From: Bradyrhizobium sp. WBOS07
GTDB taxonomy: Bacteria > Pseudomonadota > Alphaproteobacteria > Rhizobiales > Xanthobacteraceae
Assembly (NCBI RefSeq): GCF_024585165.1
Contig: NZ_CP029008.1
Coordinates: forward strand, 4,538,501 to 4,602,500
Direction of reading: 5' to 3'
Length of the DNA: 64,000 bases
Below are positions 1-8,472 of the stretch, piece by piece. Positions within the stretch are counted from its first letter, which is position 1. Each line of letters begins with the position of its first letter. The notes under the pieces were generated by a model. It was not told the origin of the DNA and made no database searches. It saw nothing but the letters and a program-made list of their open reading frames with translations. A program made the translations under genes and the position numbers.

Positions 1-1
1 G

Positions 2-1033
2 CTGACCCATGAAGCCGTGATGTGGCAGTATGTCAGCTGTATCATCGACGGCGGCATGAGCGTGGATGACAAGTTCCTGCACGCGTTGCCGCTCTATCAT
101 TGCGCCCAGCTTGACGTGTTCCTGGGACCGCAAGTCTATCTCGGTGCCTCCGGCGTGATCACGGGCAAGCCGACCGCCGACAACATCCTGGCGCTGATCC
201 AGGCGCACAAGATCACCTCGTTCTTCGCGCCGCCGACGATCTGGATCGCGATGCTGCGCTCGCCGAACTTCGACAAGACCGATCTGTCGACCCTGCAGAA
301 GGGCTATTACGGCGCCTCGATCATGCCGGTGGAAGTCCTGCTCGAGCTCCAGCGTCGGCTGCCCGCCGTGAAGTTCTGGAACTTCTACGGCCAGACCGAG
401 ATCGCGCCGCTCGCGACCGTGCTGCGGCCGGAGGACCAGCTGCGCAAGGCGGGCTCGGCCGGCAAGCCCGTGCTCAACGTCGAGACGCGCGTGGTCAACA
501 ATGCGATGGAGGACGTCAAGGTCGGCGAGGTCGGTGAGATCGTGCACCGCTCGCCGCATCTGCTCTCCGGCTATTACAACGATCCCGTGAAGACCGCGGC
601 GGCGTTCTCGGGCGGCTGGTTCCACTCCGGCGATCTCGCCACCGTCGATGACGAGGGCCACATCACCGTGGTCGACCGCGTCAAGGACATGATCAAGACC
701 GGCGGCGAGAACGTCGCGAGCCGCGAGGTCGAGGAGATGGTCTATCGCATCCCCGCCGTGTCGGAGGTCGCCGTGGTCGGCCTGCCAGATCCGCGCTGGA
801 TCGAGGCGGTCACGGCCATCGTCGTGGTCAAGAGCGGCGAGAAGCTCGACGAAGAGACCGTCATCAAGCATTGCGCCGGCCAGATGGCGCATTTCAAGGT
901 GCCCAAGCGCGTCATCTTCGTCGATGCCCTGCCGAAGAATCCGAGCGGCAAGCTGCTCAAGCGCGAGCTGCGCCAGCGCTTCGTCGGCGGCGAGACGCTC
1001 GACAAGGCGGTGCAGAAGAGCTTTGGCACCTGA
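2..1033 (+). CDS. Acyl-CoA synthetase (AMP-forming), 3' part only
   Basis: This is the C-terminal 343 residues of an ANL-superfamily fatty acid/carboxylic acid-CoA ligase. The open frame runs in from the left edge (codons before the first ATG read L-T-H-E-A-V), so the true start lies outside the window. Visible core motifs are the A5 motif (FYGQTE), the A7/A8 region (GWFHSGDLATVDDEGH, then DRVKDMIKTGGENV) and the A10 motif (PKNPSGKLLKREL) carrying the catalytic lysine. It activates a carboxylic acid to its CoA thioester through an acyl-adenylate. The substrate cannot be told from this fragment. The convergent AraC-type gene is 75 bases away. Confidence 0.9.
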   Translation: MTHEAVMWQYVSCIIDGGMSVDDKFLHALPLYHCAQLDVFLGPQVYLGASGVITGKPTADNILALIQAHKITSFFAPPTIWIAMLRSPNFDKTDLSTLQKGYYGASIMPVEVLLELQRRLPAVKFWNFYGQTEIAPLATVLRPEDQLRKAGSAGKPVLNVETRVVNNAMEDVKVGEVGEIVHRSPHLLSGYYNDPVKTAAAFSGGWFHSGDLATVDDEGHITVVDRVKDMIKTGGENVASREVEEMVYRIPAVSEVAVVGLPDPRWIEAVTAIVVVKSGEKLDEETVIKHCAGQMAHFKVPKRVIFVDALPKNPSGKLLKRELRQRFVGGETLDKAVQKSFGT

Positions 1034-1108
1034 GCGGGCGCGCTTCACTGGACGCGCTGCGCCGATGCAGCAGGGCGGTCATTTCGGCAAGATCGTGCTC
1101 GAGTTCGC

Positions 1109-2059
1109 TTAGCCGGCCTCGCCGGAAAGCTTCCGGACGTCGTCCGGGGTCTGTCCGAAGCGGCGGCGAAACGCGCGATGGAAATAGGAGACGTCGTGGA
1201 AGCCCGCGAGCTGCGCGATCTCGATGATCTTACGGGTACGCATGGCGGGATTTCGAAGCAACCGCTCGGCGCGCAGCAAGCGTTGCTCCAGCACGAAGCC
1301 GCTATAGGTGATGCCGGCCTGCTCGAACAGCAGCTGGATCGTCCGTGGGCTGATGCGATGCGCGGCCGAAAGACCGGTCAGCGACAGCCCGGGGCTGTCC
1401 AGCCGCGCCAGGATGTCGGACTTGAGCGTTTCGAAACGCGCCGCTGCAAGGCCGCGCATGCGCGCCTCCTCGGCGGCATCGCCGCGGGCTCCGATCATCA
1501 GCACGGCCAGGTCGAACAGGTGCTGCGAGACCGCGTCGAGCTCGGCCGGGGCGAGCTTGTCCGAATGCGTATGCGCCAGGTCATAATATCGCAGGAACAT
1601 CGATGTGATCGGCCTGGTGCCAGGGATCGGCTGCGCGATCAGGTCCTCGGCATTCGGGCACGCGCGCAGCAGCGCCTTGCGGGGCAACAATGCGGTCTGA
1701 AAGTTGCCGTAGGCCAATTGACTAACTCGGGCCCCCCTGATCGACGGATCTCCGATCGTGAGGTCGCCGGCCGCGACGTTCAGCGGGCGCCTGCCCATGG
1801 TGCCGCTCAGATCCGAATTCGGTGACATGGCGACGACCAATTCGTCGTTGGTGCCCATGGACACGAAGCTCATCGGCGTCCCGTAGGAGGCGGACAGCCT
1901 CAGGCGCGGAAGGATGGCCGGCGTGATTGTCCGGTGCACTGGGCCGTCCCCGATCGGAACGAAATCGGTCCCCATCACCTTCCGGCAGAACTGCTCGCGC
2001 CACCCCTCATAGGCCGGCCCCGTCGGATCGCCGCTGAATGAGAGCTGTGGCTGTGTCAT
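1109..2059 (-). CDS. AraC family transcriptional regulator
   Basis: The 316-residue protein has a C-terminal AraC/XylS double helix-turn-helix (about residues 215-310): a first HTH around LTGLSAAHRISPRTIQLLFEQ and a second around IIEIAQLAGFHDVSYFHRAFRRRFGQTP. The N-terminal ~200 residues resemble the AraC-binding-like ligand domain found in many alphaproteobacterial members. Such proteins activate or repress nearby catabolic genes in response to a small molecule. The target is unknown; the convergent acyl-CoA synthetase and the MFS gene on the same strand are candidates. The start is the ATG at 2059. Confidence 0.9.
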   Translation of the reverse strand: MTQPQLSFSGDPTGPAYEGWREQFCRKVMGTDFVPIGDGPVHRTITPAILPRLRLSASYGTPMSFVSMGTNDELVVAMSPNSDLSGTMGRRPLNVAAGDLTIGDPSIRGARVSQLAYGNFQTALLPRKALLRACPNAEDLIAQPIPGTRPITSMFLRYYDLAHTHSDKLAPAELDAVSQHLFDLAVLMIGARGDAAEEARMRGLAAARFETLKSDILARLDSPGLSLTGLSAAHRISPRTIQLLFEQAGITYSGFVLEQRLLRAERLLRNPAMRTRKIIEIAQLAGFHDVSYFHRAFRRRFGQTPDDVRKLSGEAG

Positions 2060-2249
2060 CGATCGGAAGGTGCAGGTTCGTCGGTGATTTGGAGCAAGGT
2101 TGTACCGTCAGGCCGGTGCACCGCAACGGCAAAAGCGCGGGATTGCGTGATAAGCCACTCGCGATGACGTGCGAAGACGCGACGCGGTGCCGCAGTTCGG
2201 TGCGCCGCATCGCACGAGCAGTTCGGCGGTGTTCGCGCGATGGCGAAGC

Positions 2250-3452
2250 TCAGTACTTCTTCACCGCCGCCCCGAGCGCGAACCACAGCAGCATCGATGC
2301 GAGGCCAAAGCCGCCAAGCAGCAGGAAGGTTGGCCCGTAGCCGATCCATTGCGCGATCCAGCCGCCGAGCGCGGGACTGAGGCTGGCGCCGACGCCCTGC
2401 ACCGTGATCACGGCGCCCTGGCCGAGATTGATGCGACCGGTGCCGTTGAGTGCGCGCGCAACCATGCCGGGAACGGCGACCGTCTGCAGTCCTGTGCCGA
2501 TGCCGTCGAGCACCTGCATCGGCACCACGCCCCACCATCCCGTGACGAAGAACGCCAGCACGCCGCGGATGGGCAGGAACATGAAGGAGATCAGGATGAT
2601 CGGCCAGTAATTGCGCTTGCTCGCCGCCTTCATTGCGATCAGCGAGGTCACGACCATGACGCCCTGCGCAATGACCACGGTGGTCGCGACGAAGCTCGGG
2701 CCATTGGCCTGTCCCTCGGCGACCGCCGCCAGTCCGTAGAGCGGGACGATCGCGGCGTTGCCGAGATGGAAGAGCGCCAGCGCCAGCGCGAGTACGAGCA
2801 GCGCGCGATGCTTGAGCAGCATCGAGAGCGCGTCAGGGGCACTGTCTGGGTCATCCTCATTGCTGCCACGTGCGGCGCGGTCGTCGATCGCCTTGGCCGG
2901 AATCATCATCACGCAGGCGATCGCGATGGCGCCGAACAGGGCGGCCAGCGCGAACACGGCAAAATAGCCGTACTTGTAGCCGAGATAACCCGAGAGCGCA
3001 GCGCCAACCATGTTGCCGGCGTGGTTGTAGGCCTGGTTGCGGCCGTTGAGCGCGTTGAAGCCCTTCTGCTTGGCGATGCCGAGCGTGATGCCCGTGACGG
3101 CCGGCACGATCGCGGCGCTCGCCAGCGATTGCGCCACTTGCGAAAACGTCACCGCCCAGAAATTCTGCGAGATCAGGATGATCGCAGAGGCCGAGACCAC
3201 GCAGATGCCGGGAATCACGACCCACATCCGCTTGTTGCGGCTGGCATCGATGAAGCCGCCGATCGGCGTCGTGACAAGCATGCCGGCGACGTTGCCGATC
3301 GTCATCGCGGTGCCGATCAGTCCGGTCGCCCAGCCGCGCTCCTGAAGGAAGACGCCGACGAACGGCCCGATGCCCGACTGCATGTCGGCCATGAAGAAGT
3401 TGAGCGCGAACAGAGGCCAGATACGGGACGGGGAGGGAGGCCGCGATGTCAT
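2250..3452 (-). CDS. MFS transporter
   Basis: A hydrophobic protein of about 400 residues with the alternating pattern of 12 transmembrane helices typical of the major facilitator superfamily. It opens with an LFALNFFMADMQSGIGPFVG segment, and a charged central loop (about residues 195-220, rich in D, E and R) separates the two six-helix halves. It probably exports or imports a small solute across the inner membrane; the substrate is unknown. I chose the ATG at 3452; an in-frame TTG at 3497 would add 15 residues. Neither has a strong ribosome binding site. The next gene upstream, at 3625, is divergent. Confidence 0.85.
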   Translation of the reverse strand: MTSRPPSPSRIWPLFALNFFMADMQSGIGPFVGVFLQERGWATGLIGTAMTIGNVAGMLVTTPIGGFIDASRNKRMWVVIPGICVVSASAIILISQNFWAVTFSQVAQSLASAAIVPAVTGITLGIAKQKGFNALNGRNQAYNHAGNMVGAALSGYLGYKYGYFAVFALAALFGAIAIACVMMIPAKAIDDRAARGSNEDDPDSAPDALSMLLKHRALLVLALALALFHLGNAAIVPLYGLAAVAEGQANGPSFVATTVVIAQGVMVVTSLIAMKAASKRNYWPIILISFMFLPIRGVLAFFVTGWWGVVPMQVLDGIGTGLQTVAVPGMVARALNGTGRINLGQGAVITVQGVGASLSPALGGWIAQWIGYGPTFLLLGGFGLASMLLWFALGAAVKKY

Positions 3453-3624
3453 CGATACCCAAGCATGCTGTTCGTCTGTCGTGATCCTCTTGGCCAATCG
3501 ATCTGGCGTTGATCCGAACGTAACGGGCGCCCGCCGCGTTGGTTCCCATCACGGCTGATGCTCACCGGCCTTGCCGAAAGCTCGTTCGCAATGTCATCCT
3601 GCGGTCTGCTACGGAGCTCGAGCC

Positions 3625-4428
3625 ATGCCTCTCTGGACCTGCGAAACCTGCGGCGCGCAATTCCCGAGCGGCGGAAATCCGCCCGCCTCCTGCGTGATCT
3701 GCGAGGACGAGCGGCAGTTCGTGAACTGGAACGGACAGACCTTTCTCACGCGCGAGCAGCTGGCGCGGGAGCACCGCGTGGTGGGCCGCGACGATCTTGG
3801 CCTCACCGGGATCGGCCTGGAACCGAGCTTCGCCATCGGGCAGCGCGCGCTGCTGGTGCCTCAAGGCGACGGCTGCGTGATGTGGGATTGCATTCCACTC
3901 GCTACCGATGAAGCCATCCAATACGTCGCAGCGCTCGGCGGACTGAAGGCAATCGCGATCTCGCACCCGCACTATTACGGCGCGGTCGCCGACTGGAGCG
4001 ACACCTTTGGCGGCGTGCCGGTCTATCTGCACGCGGACGATCGCGCTTTCGTCACGCGACCGCATTCTTCGATCGTGCACTGGACCGGCGAAAGCCATCG
4101 GATCTCCGACGATGTGCTGCTGCTGCGAACCGGCGGTCATTTCGCCGGCGCCACCATGCTGCACTCGGCGCGCAGTGCGGACGGCAGGGGGGCGCTGCTC
4201 ACCGGCGACATCGCCCAGGTGACGATGGACCGCCGCTTCGTCAGCTTCATGTACTCCTATCCCAACTACTTGCCGCTCAATGCAGCCGCGGTGCGGCGGA
4301 TCGCGGCAGCCGTCGAGCCGCTCGCCTTCGATCGCATCTATGGCGCGTGGTGGGGGCGCAACATCGCCGCCGGCGCCAAGGCCGCCTTCGCGGCGTCGGT
4401 CGCGCGCTATCTGGCGGCGATCGCCTGA
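3625..4428 (+). CDS. Metallo-beta-lactamase-fold protein with N-terminal zinc ribbon
   Basis: A 267-residue protein. The N-terminus (about residues 5-28) carries two CxxC pairs (CETC and CVIC), suggesting a small zinc-ribbon or rubredoxin-like knuckle. The rest looks like an MBL fold: a strand and loop reading AISHPHYYGAV, then TGGHFAGATMLH, then TGDIAQV. The usual HxHxDH metal motif is degenerate here (HPHYYG), so the second metal site is probably lost or rearranged. The function is not known; a hydrolase or redox role is possible. The ATG at 3625 follows an ACGGAG ribosome site at good spacing, better than the upstream in-frame ATG at 3571. Confidence 0.8.
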   Translation: MPLWTCETCGAQFPSGGNPPASCVICEDERQFVNWNGQTFLTREQLAREHRVVGRDDLGLTGIGLEPSFAIGQRALLVPQGDGCVMWDCIPLATDEAIQYVAALGGLKAIAISHPHYYGAVADWSDTFGGVPVYLHADDRAFVTRPHSSIVHWTGESHRISDDVLLLRTGGHFAGATMLHSARSADGRGALLTGDIAQVTMDRRFVSFMYSYPNYLPLNAAAVRRIAAAVEPLAFDRIYGAWWGRNIAAGAKAAFAASVARYLAAIA

Positions 4429-4456
4429 GCCGGATCTATCTTGCTTGTCTCGAATA

Positions 4457-4475
4457 ACTGTACTATAAGTACAGT
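4457..4475. promoter_or_regulatory. Inverted repeat, candidate operator
   Basis: Seven-base perfect arms, ACTGTAC and GTACAGT, flank a 5-base spacer TATAA. It lies in the 138-base gap before the MetX-like gene at 4567. The size and AT-rich spacer fit a binding site for a dimeric repressor such as a TetR- or MarR-type protein, but no such regulator gene is adjacent. Confidence 0.45.
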
Positions 4476-4566
4476 ATAGACTGCAATGATGCAGATGCGG
4501 TCCGGCATGATCGATGCATCGTGCAAGTCGCGGCACGCTGTGGCCGCGTGAGCGGGAGTTGGACGC

Positions 4567-5583
4567 ATGACGGGGCCGCAGGATTACGAGATTTTCGACG
4601 CCGGCGATGTCACGCTGCAATCCGGAGCCGTCTTCCCCGCGCTGAAGCTCGCCTACAAGACCTATGGCACGCTGACCCCGACCAGGGACAACGTCATCCT
4701 CTATCCGACCTCGTTCAGCGCGCAGCACATCGACACCGAATGGCTGATCGGGCCCGATGGTGTGCTGGACCCCACGCGCTACTTCATCGTCATCCCGAAC
4801 CTCTTGGGCAACGGCCTGTCATCCTCGCCGTCGAATACCCCCGCGCCATTTCCCGAGGTGAGCTATCACGATGCCGTCGCGGTCCAGCACCGGCTTCTCA
4901 CCGAGCGCCTTGGCATTTCGAAGCTGGCCCTCGTCTACGGCTGGTCGATGGGTGGCATGCAGGCCTATCATTGGGCGGCGCTGCATCCCGACATGGTCGC
5001 GCGCGCGGCCGTGGTCTGCGGCAGTGCGCGTTGCGCACCCTACAATTACGTCTTCCTCGAAGGCGTGAAGGCCGCGCTCACCGCCGATCCCGCCTTCCGC
5101 GACGGCCGCTTCGCCGAGAAGCCGGTCGCCGGCTATCGCGCCATGGGCCGCGTCTATGCCGGCTGGGCGATGTCGCACGGCTTTTATCGCGACGAGCTCT
5201 GGCGCGAGGCGGGCTTCACCTCGCTGGAGGATTATCTCGTCCGCACCTGGGACGCGACATTTGCCCGGCGCGACGCCAATGATCTTCTGACGCAGATCGG
5301 CATCTGGCAGAACGGCGATATCAGCCGCTGCGCGAGGTTCGCAGGCGATATCGATCGCGCGCTGGCGGCCGTCAAGGCCCACATGCTGCTGATGCCGGGC
5401 GCGACCGATCGCTATTTCGACGCCCGCGACAACGAGGATGAGCTCGGCCGGCTGGTGAACGCGAAATCGGCCGTGCTGCATCCGATTCCGTCGCTGCACG
5501 GCCATCGCGCCGGCAACCCAGTCAACAATCCGCGCGACCTTGCTTTCCTCAAGGCCGAGGTCGTGGCGCTTCTCGGCAAGTAG
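4567..5583 (+). CDS. MetX-like alpha/beta hydrolase (homoserine O-acetyltransferase family)
   Basis: A 338-residue alpha/beta hydrolase of the homoserine acetyltransferase family. The nucleophile elbow is GWSMGG with Ser127, the acid is probably in the ATDRYFD segment and the catalytic His in HGHRAGNP near the C-terminus. The N-terminal KLAYKTYGTL segment matches the family opening. It is a second family member in this window: the true metX at 49084 has the riboswitch and metW partner, while this copy has neither. It is about 60 residues shorter and lacks the GGCMGSTGP segment that normal MetX carries. It is therefore more likely a hydrolase or acyltransferase for another substrate. Confidence 0.85.
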   Translation: MTGPQDYEIFDAGDVTLQSGAVFPALKLAYKTYGTLTPTRDNVILYPTSFSAQHIDTEWLIGPDGVLDPTRYFIVIPNLLGNGLSSSPSNTPAPFPEVSYHDAVAVQHRLLTERLGISKLALVYGWSMGGMQAYHWAALHPDMVARAAVVCGSARCAPYNYVFLEGVKAALTADPAFRDGRFAEKPVAGYRAMGRVYAGWAMSHGFYRDELWREAGFTSLEDYLVRTWDATFARRDANDLLTQIGIWQNGDISRCARFAGDIDRALAAVKAHMLLMPGATDRYFDARDNEDELGRLVNAKSAVLHPIPSLHGHRAGNPVNNPRDLAFLKAEVVALLGK

Positions 5584-5599
5584 GACAGGCATTTCGATC

Positions 5600-6547
5600 A
5601 TGACAGACACGACCGTTTCAGAGCCCGGCCACCGCCTGAAGCCGCTGACGCCGGCGATGCTGCGCGATCTGTCGGTCCGCTCCGATCTCAAGGGCGCTAT
5701 GCAGACCACTGGCCATTATGGCGCGATCCTGCTGGTGGGCGCGGCGATCGCTGTGGTTTCCTCGAGATGGGGCGTGCTCTGGGCGTTGCCGTTGATGGCG
5801 TTGCAGGGTTATGTCGTGGCCTTCCTGTTCATGGCGGTGCACGAGACCGCGCACAAGACCGCGTTCAGGAGTCGCGGCCTCAATCTAGCCGTGGGCCACG
5901 TCTCAGCCTTCATCATCGGATTGCCTTACGAATATTACTGCCTGTTTCACTGGGACCATCACCGCTATACCCAGGATCCTGACAAGGATCCCGAGCTGAT
6001 CGTCGGGGTGAAACCGACATCCGACACGCAGCTCGCGATCGCCTATAGCGGCCTGCTCCAGGTCGCCGGCCGTCTCCGGCTGATGCTCGGTCACGCGATC
6101 ACCGGCAACGTCACCGTGCCGTGGATCCCCGAGAGCAAGCGCGCCGTCATCGTCAGAGAGGCGCGGGTCTATGTCGCGCTCTATGCTCTGCTGCTGGCGC
6201 TCTCGCTGTGGTTCACGTCGGCGCTACTGCTCTGGGTCTGGATCGTCCCGCTCATCATCGGGCAGTTCTTCCTGCGGCCCTATCTCTATGCCGAGCACAC
6301 CGGCTGCGAGCGCACCCGCAGCGCCTTTGAGAACACGCGCACCACCTACACCGCCGCGTTCGTCAAATGGTTCGCGTGGAACATGCCTTACCATGTCGAG
6401 CACCACGCCTATCCCTCGATCCCGTTTCACGCGCTGCCGAAGCTGAACGCAATCGTCGACGACGAGATCGTCCATCGCGGCCACGGCTACATCCGAACGA
6501 CGCGCGAGACCTGGACCTGGTTTCGCCGGCAGCGGCAGGCCGGCTAG
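5600..6547 (+). CDS. Fatty acid desaturase family protein
   Basis: A 315-residue membrane di-iron desaturase/hydroxylase. The three histidine boxes are complete: HETAH at 81-85, HWDHH at 117-121 and HVEHH near 265. They lie between hydrophobic helices in the usual order. It would insert a double bond or hydroxyl group into a lipid or similar chain in the inner membrane. The exact substrate is not clear; the length and HVEHHAYP box fit the small bacterial class that includes sphingolipid and carotenoid-type enzymes. The ATG at 5600 lies 16 bases after the stop of the MetX-like gene, suggesting co-transcription. Confidence 0.85.
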   Translation: MTDTTVSEPGHRLKPLTPAMLRDLSVRSDLKGAMQTTGHYGAILLVGAAIAVVSSRWGVLWALPLMALQGYVVAFLFMAVHETAHKTAFRSRGLNLAVGHVSAFIIGLPYEYYCLFHWDHHRYTQDPDKDPELIVGVKPTSDTQLAIAYSGLLQVAGRLRLMLGHAITGNVTVPWIPESKRAVIVREARVYVALYALLLALSLWFTSALLLWVWIVPLIIGQFFLRPYLYAEHTGCERTRSAFENTRTTYTAAFVKWFAWNMPYHVEHHAYPSIPFHALPKLNAIVDDEIVHRGHGYIRTTRETWTWFRRQRQAG

Positions 6548-6684
6548 GCGGACGAGCGCCGATGGAGTTTCCCGTAGTTTGTCGTGGGTTTGCCGGCTTC
6601 CGATAGCGAGCTTTACGACGTGTTCATGCACTTGCTCGATGGCCCGGAGCATTCCGGTACCGTGCCGTCGCGCTCGGCATAAAT

Positions 6685-6698
6685 CTGATCAAAATCAA
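6685..6698. promoter_or_regulatory. FNR/FixK-like box
   Basis: CTGA-N6-TCAA at this position is one base away from the FNR/FixK consensus TTGA-N6-TCAA. It is centred about 147 bases before the REC-EAL gene start at 6839, in a 291-base gap with nothing else recognisable. It could be a FixK2-type oxygen-control site, but one short match can occur by chance. Confidence 0.3.
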
Positions 6699-6838
6699 TC
6701 GCTTGGCGCCTCGAAGAAGATGCCTAACGAATCCCTCCGGATCGGGAAAGTTTTAGCCGTGTTGTATTCATGACCAGGCGAGACCGCTGCTGTAAGCGTT
6801 GGGGTCATCAACGCCGCCGACGTCTGGAGAGTTTGGTG

Positions 6839-8071
6839 ATGAGCGCGACGAGAGGCCGTCTTCTGGTGGTCGACGACGACCTGGTGCAGCGAGTCCTGAT
6901 CGGCAAGATCGGGGCGAAACTCGGCTACGAGACGGTCGTTGCGTCCTCCTATGAGGCCGCAACCGAGCTGCTGGGCCGCGAGGCCTTCGAGATCATGGCG
7001 CTCGACCTGTCGCTCGGAGAGCGGGACGGGGTGGAGCTGTTGCACTTCGTCGCCGAGCGAGGCCTCCGCGAGATGTCGATCGTCATCATCAGCGGCTGCG
7101 ACGATCGTATCATGAAGGCCACGCGACGGGTCGCGAACGGGTTGAAGCTGTCGGTCGGCGGATGCCTGACAAAGCCGCTCGATCTGAACCGCTTGCGCAG
7201 CGCACTCGAATCTCCGCGGCGTGCGCCGCTGGCCGCGGCATCGACCTCGCCGCAACTCCCGATCACGCCGGCGAGAATCATGCGCGGCCTCGCCGATCGC
7301 GAATTCTTCGTCGAGTTTCAGCCGAAGATATCGCTTGAGACCGGAAGGGTCGTCGGCGCCGAGGCGCTCGCACGCTGGCGCACCGCCGAATTCGGCATGG
7401 TCTCGCCCATGGTCTTCATTCCGATCGCCGAGGAGGCCGACCTCATGCGCGAGGTGACCGATTGCATCCTGTCATCGGCGATGTCGCAGGGCCGCAAGCT
7501 GATCGAGCGCAATCCCGGCTTCACCATTGCCGTCAACATTTCGGGCTCGCTGATGTCCGATCTGGCCTTGCCCGACCGCATCGAGGAGATCCTGCGCCGC
7601 GAGAACATCTCGCCGACCTCGCTGACGGTGGAGATCACCGAGACTTCGGCCATGGCGGACGTCGAACGTGCCAACGACATCCTGGTGCGGTTGCGGCTCA
7701 AGAAGATCGGGACGGCCATCGACGATTTCGGCACCGGCTATTCGTCGCTCGCGGCCCTGGCGCGGCTGCCGTTCAGCGAGCTGAAGATCGACCAGTCGTT
7801 CATCAAGGGCTGCGAATCCGACGATGACATGATGAAGATCGTCGATGCCTCGGTGGCGCTGGCGAAGGCGTTCAACATGAAGGTCGTGGCCGAGGGCGTC
7901 GAGAGCTCCGAAGCGCTCGAGATCATCCGCCGGATCGGCTGCGATGTCGCCCAGGGCTTTTTCTTTGCGCCCTCGCTGCGGCGATCGCGCGCCGAACGGT
8001 GGATCTCCGCGCGCAATGCTCTCGCCGACGGGCACGGGGCATCGGCGACGCCGGTTGCTCTCGCAGGCTGA
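6839..8071 (+). CDS. REC-EAL response regulator, cyclic-di-GMP phosphodiesterase
   Basis: A 410-residue protein with a receiver domain (about 1-120) and an EAL domain (about 145-395). In the receiver the acidic pair DD is at 12-13, the phosphoacceptor is Asp56, the Ser switch is near 85 and the Lys is at 112. The EAL domain keeps the catalytic set: EAL at 175-177, IAVNIS, the ITET glutamate, IDDFGTGYSS, the LKIDQSF lysine, AEGVE and AQGFFF. It should hydrolyse cyclic di-GMP to pGpG when its receiver is phosphorylated. No histidine kinase is adjacent. The ATG at 6839 follows a GGAG; an upstream in-frame ATG at 6770 adds an atypical basic extension. Confidence 0.92.
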   Translation: MSATRGRLLVVDDDLVQRVLIGKIGAKLGYETVVASSYEAATELLGREAFEIMALDLSLGERDGVELLHFVAERGLREMSIVIISGCDDRIMKATRRVANGLKLSVGGCLTKPLDLNRLRSALESPRRAPLAAASTSPQLPITPARIMRGLADREFFVEFQPKISLETGRVVGAEALARWRTAEFGMVSPMVFIPIAEEADLMREVTDCILSSAMSQGRKLIERNPGFTIAVNISGSLMSDLALPDRIEEILRRENISPTSLTVEITETSAMADVERANDILVRLRLKKIGTAIDDFGTGYSSLAALARLPFSELKIDQSFIKGCESDDDMMKIVDASVALAKAFNMKVVAEGVESSEALEIIRRIGCDVAQGFFFAPSLRRSRAERWISARNALADGHGASATPVALAG

Positions 8072-8082
8072 GATGGCGAACC

Positions 8083-8101
8083 CCGGTCGCCGGGCGACCG
8101 G
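8083..8101. terminator. Hairpin between convergent genes
   Basis: CCGGTCG and CGACCGG pair around a 5-base loop, 12 bases after the stop of the REC-EAL gene and before the convergent small-protein gene ending at 8126. No T-run follows on either strand, so it is a weak intrinsic terminator at best, possibly bidirectional. Confidence 0.45.
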
Positions 8102-8125
8102 GATTCGTCAACAGATGCAGGCGGC

Positions 8126-8380
8126 TCAGTAGATCCCGTAGGCGCAGACATTGACGACGCGCACGCGCAGGCCGTGACGGGTCCGGACCAGGCGTTCCTG
8201 GTAGCAATTGCTGACGCCGGTGTTGAGGTAGATTCCGCCGAAGCCCCAGCCGGGACCCCAGTGGTGATGACCGTGATGGTGATGGAAGCCGCCGGCCGAA
8301 GCGGCGGTCGGGGCCAGAGCGGCAACGCCGAGCGAACCGGCGGCGATCAGACCGAGAGCAAGCTTACGAAACATCTTCAT
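8126..8380 (-). CDS. Small secreted His-rich protein, hypothetical
   Basis: An 84-residue protein with a clear Sec signal peptide (KMFRKLALGLIAAGSLGVAA, then an ASA-type cleavage site near residue 28). Just after cleavage comes a histidine cluster (GGFHHHHGHHHW), then a short domain with two cysteines (VSNCYQ and VNVCAYG) that could form a disulfide in the periplasm. The His cluster suggests metal binding. No family function is known to me. The start ATG at 8380 follows TGGAGA; the long upstream extension in the same frame lacks coding character. Confidence 0.75.
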   Translation of the reverse strand: MKMFRKLALGLIAAGSLGVAALAPTAASAGGFHHHHGHHHWGPGWGFGGIYLNTGVSNCYQERLVRTRHGLRVRVVNVCAYGIY

Positions 8381-8472
8381 TCTCCATTTGGTGCTAGGGC
8401 CGTTGTTGTGTCCCTGCATCTCGGTCGGGCCGAGATGCGATCGCGTTCACGCGGGATCAGGAGAATCGTGTT

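Noticed and set aside
2169..3512. Long plus-strand ORF of 447 codons
   Set aside because: Antisense shadow of the MFS transporter gene; the product is Arg/His/Asp-rich without any fold pattern.
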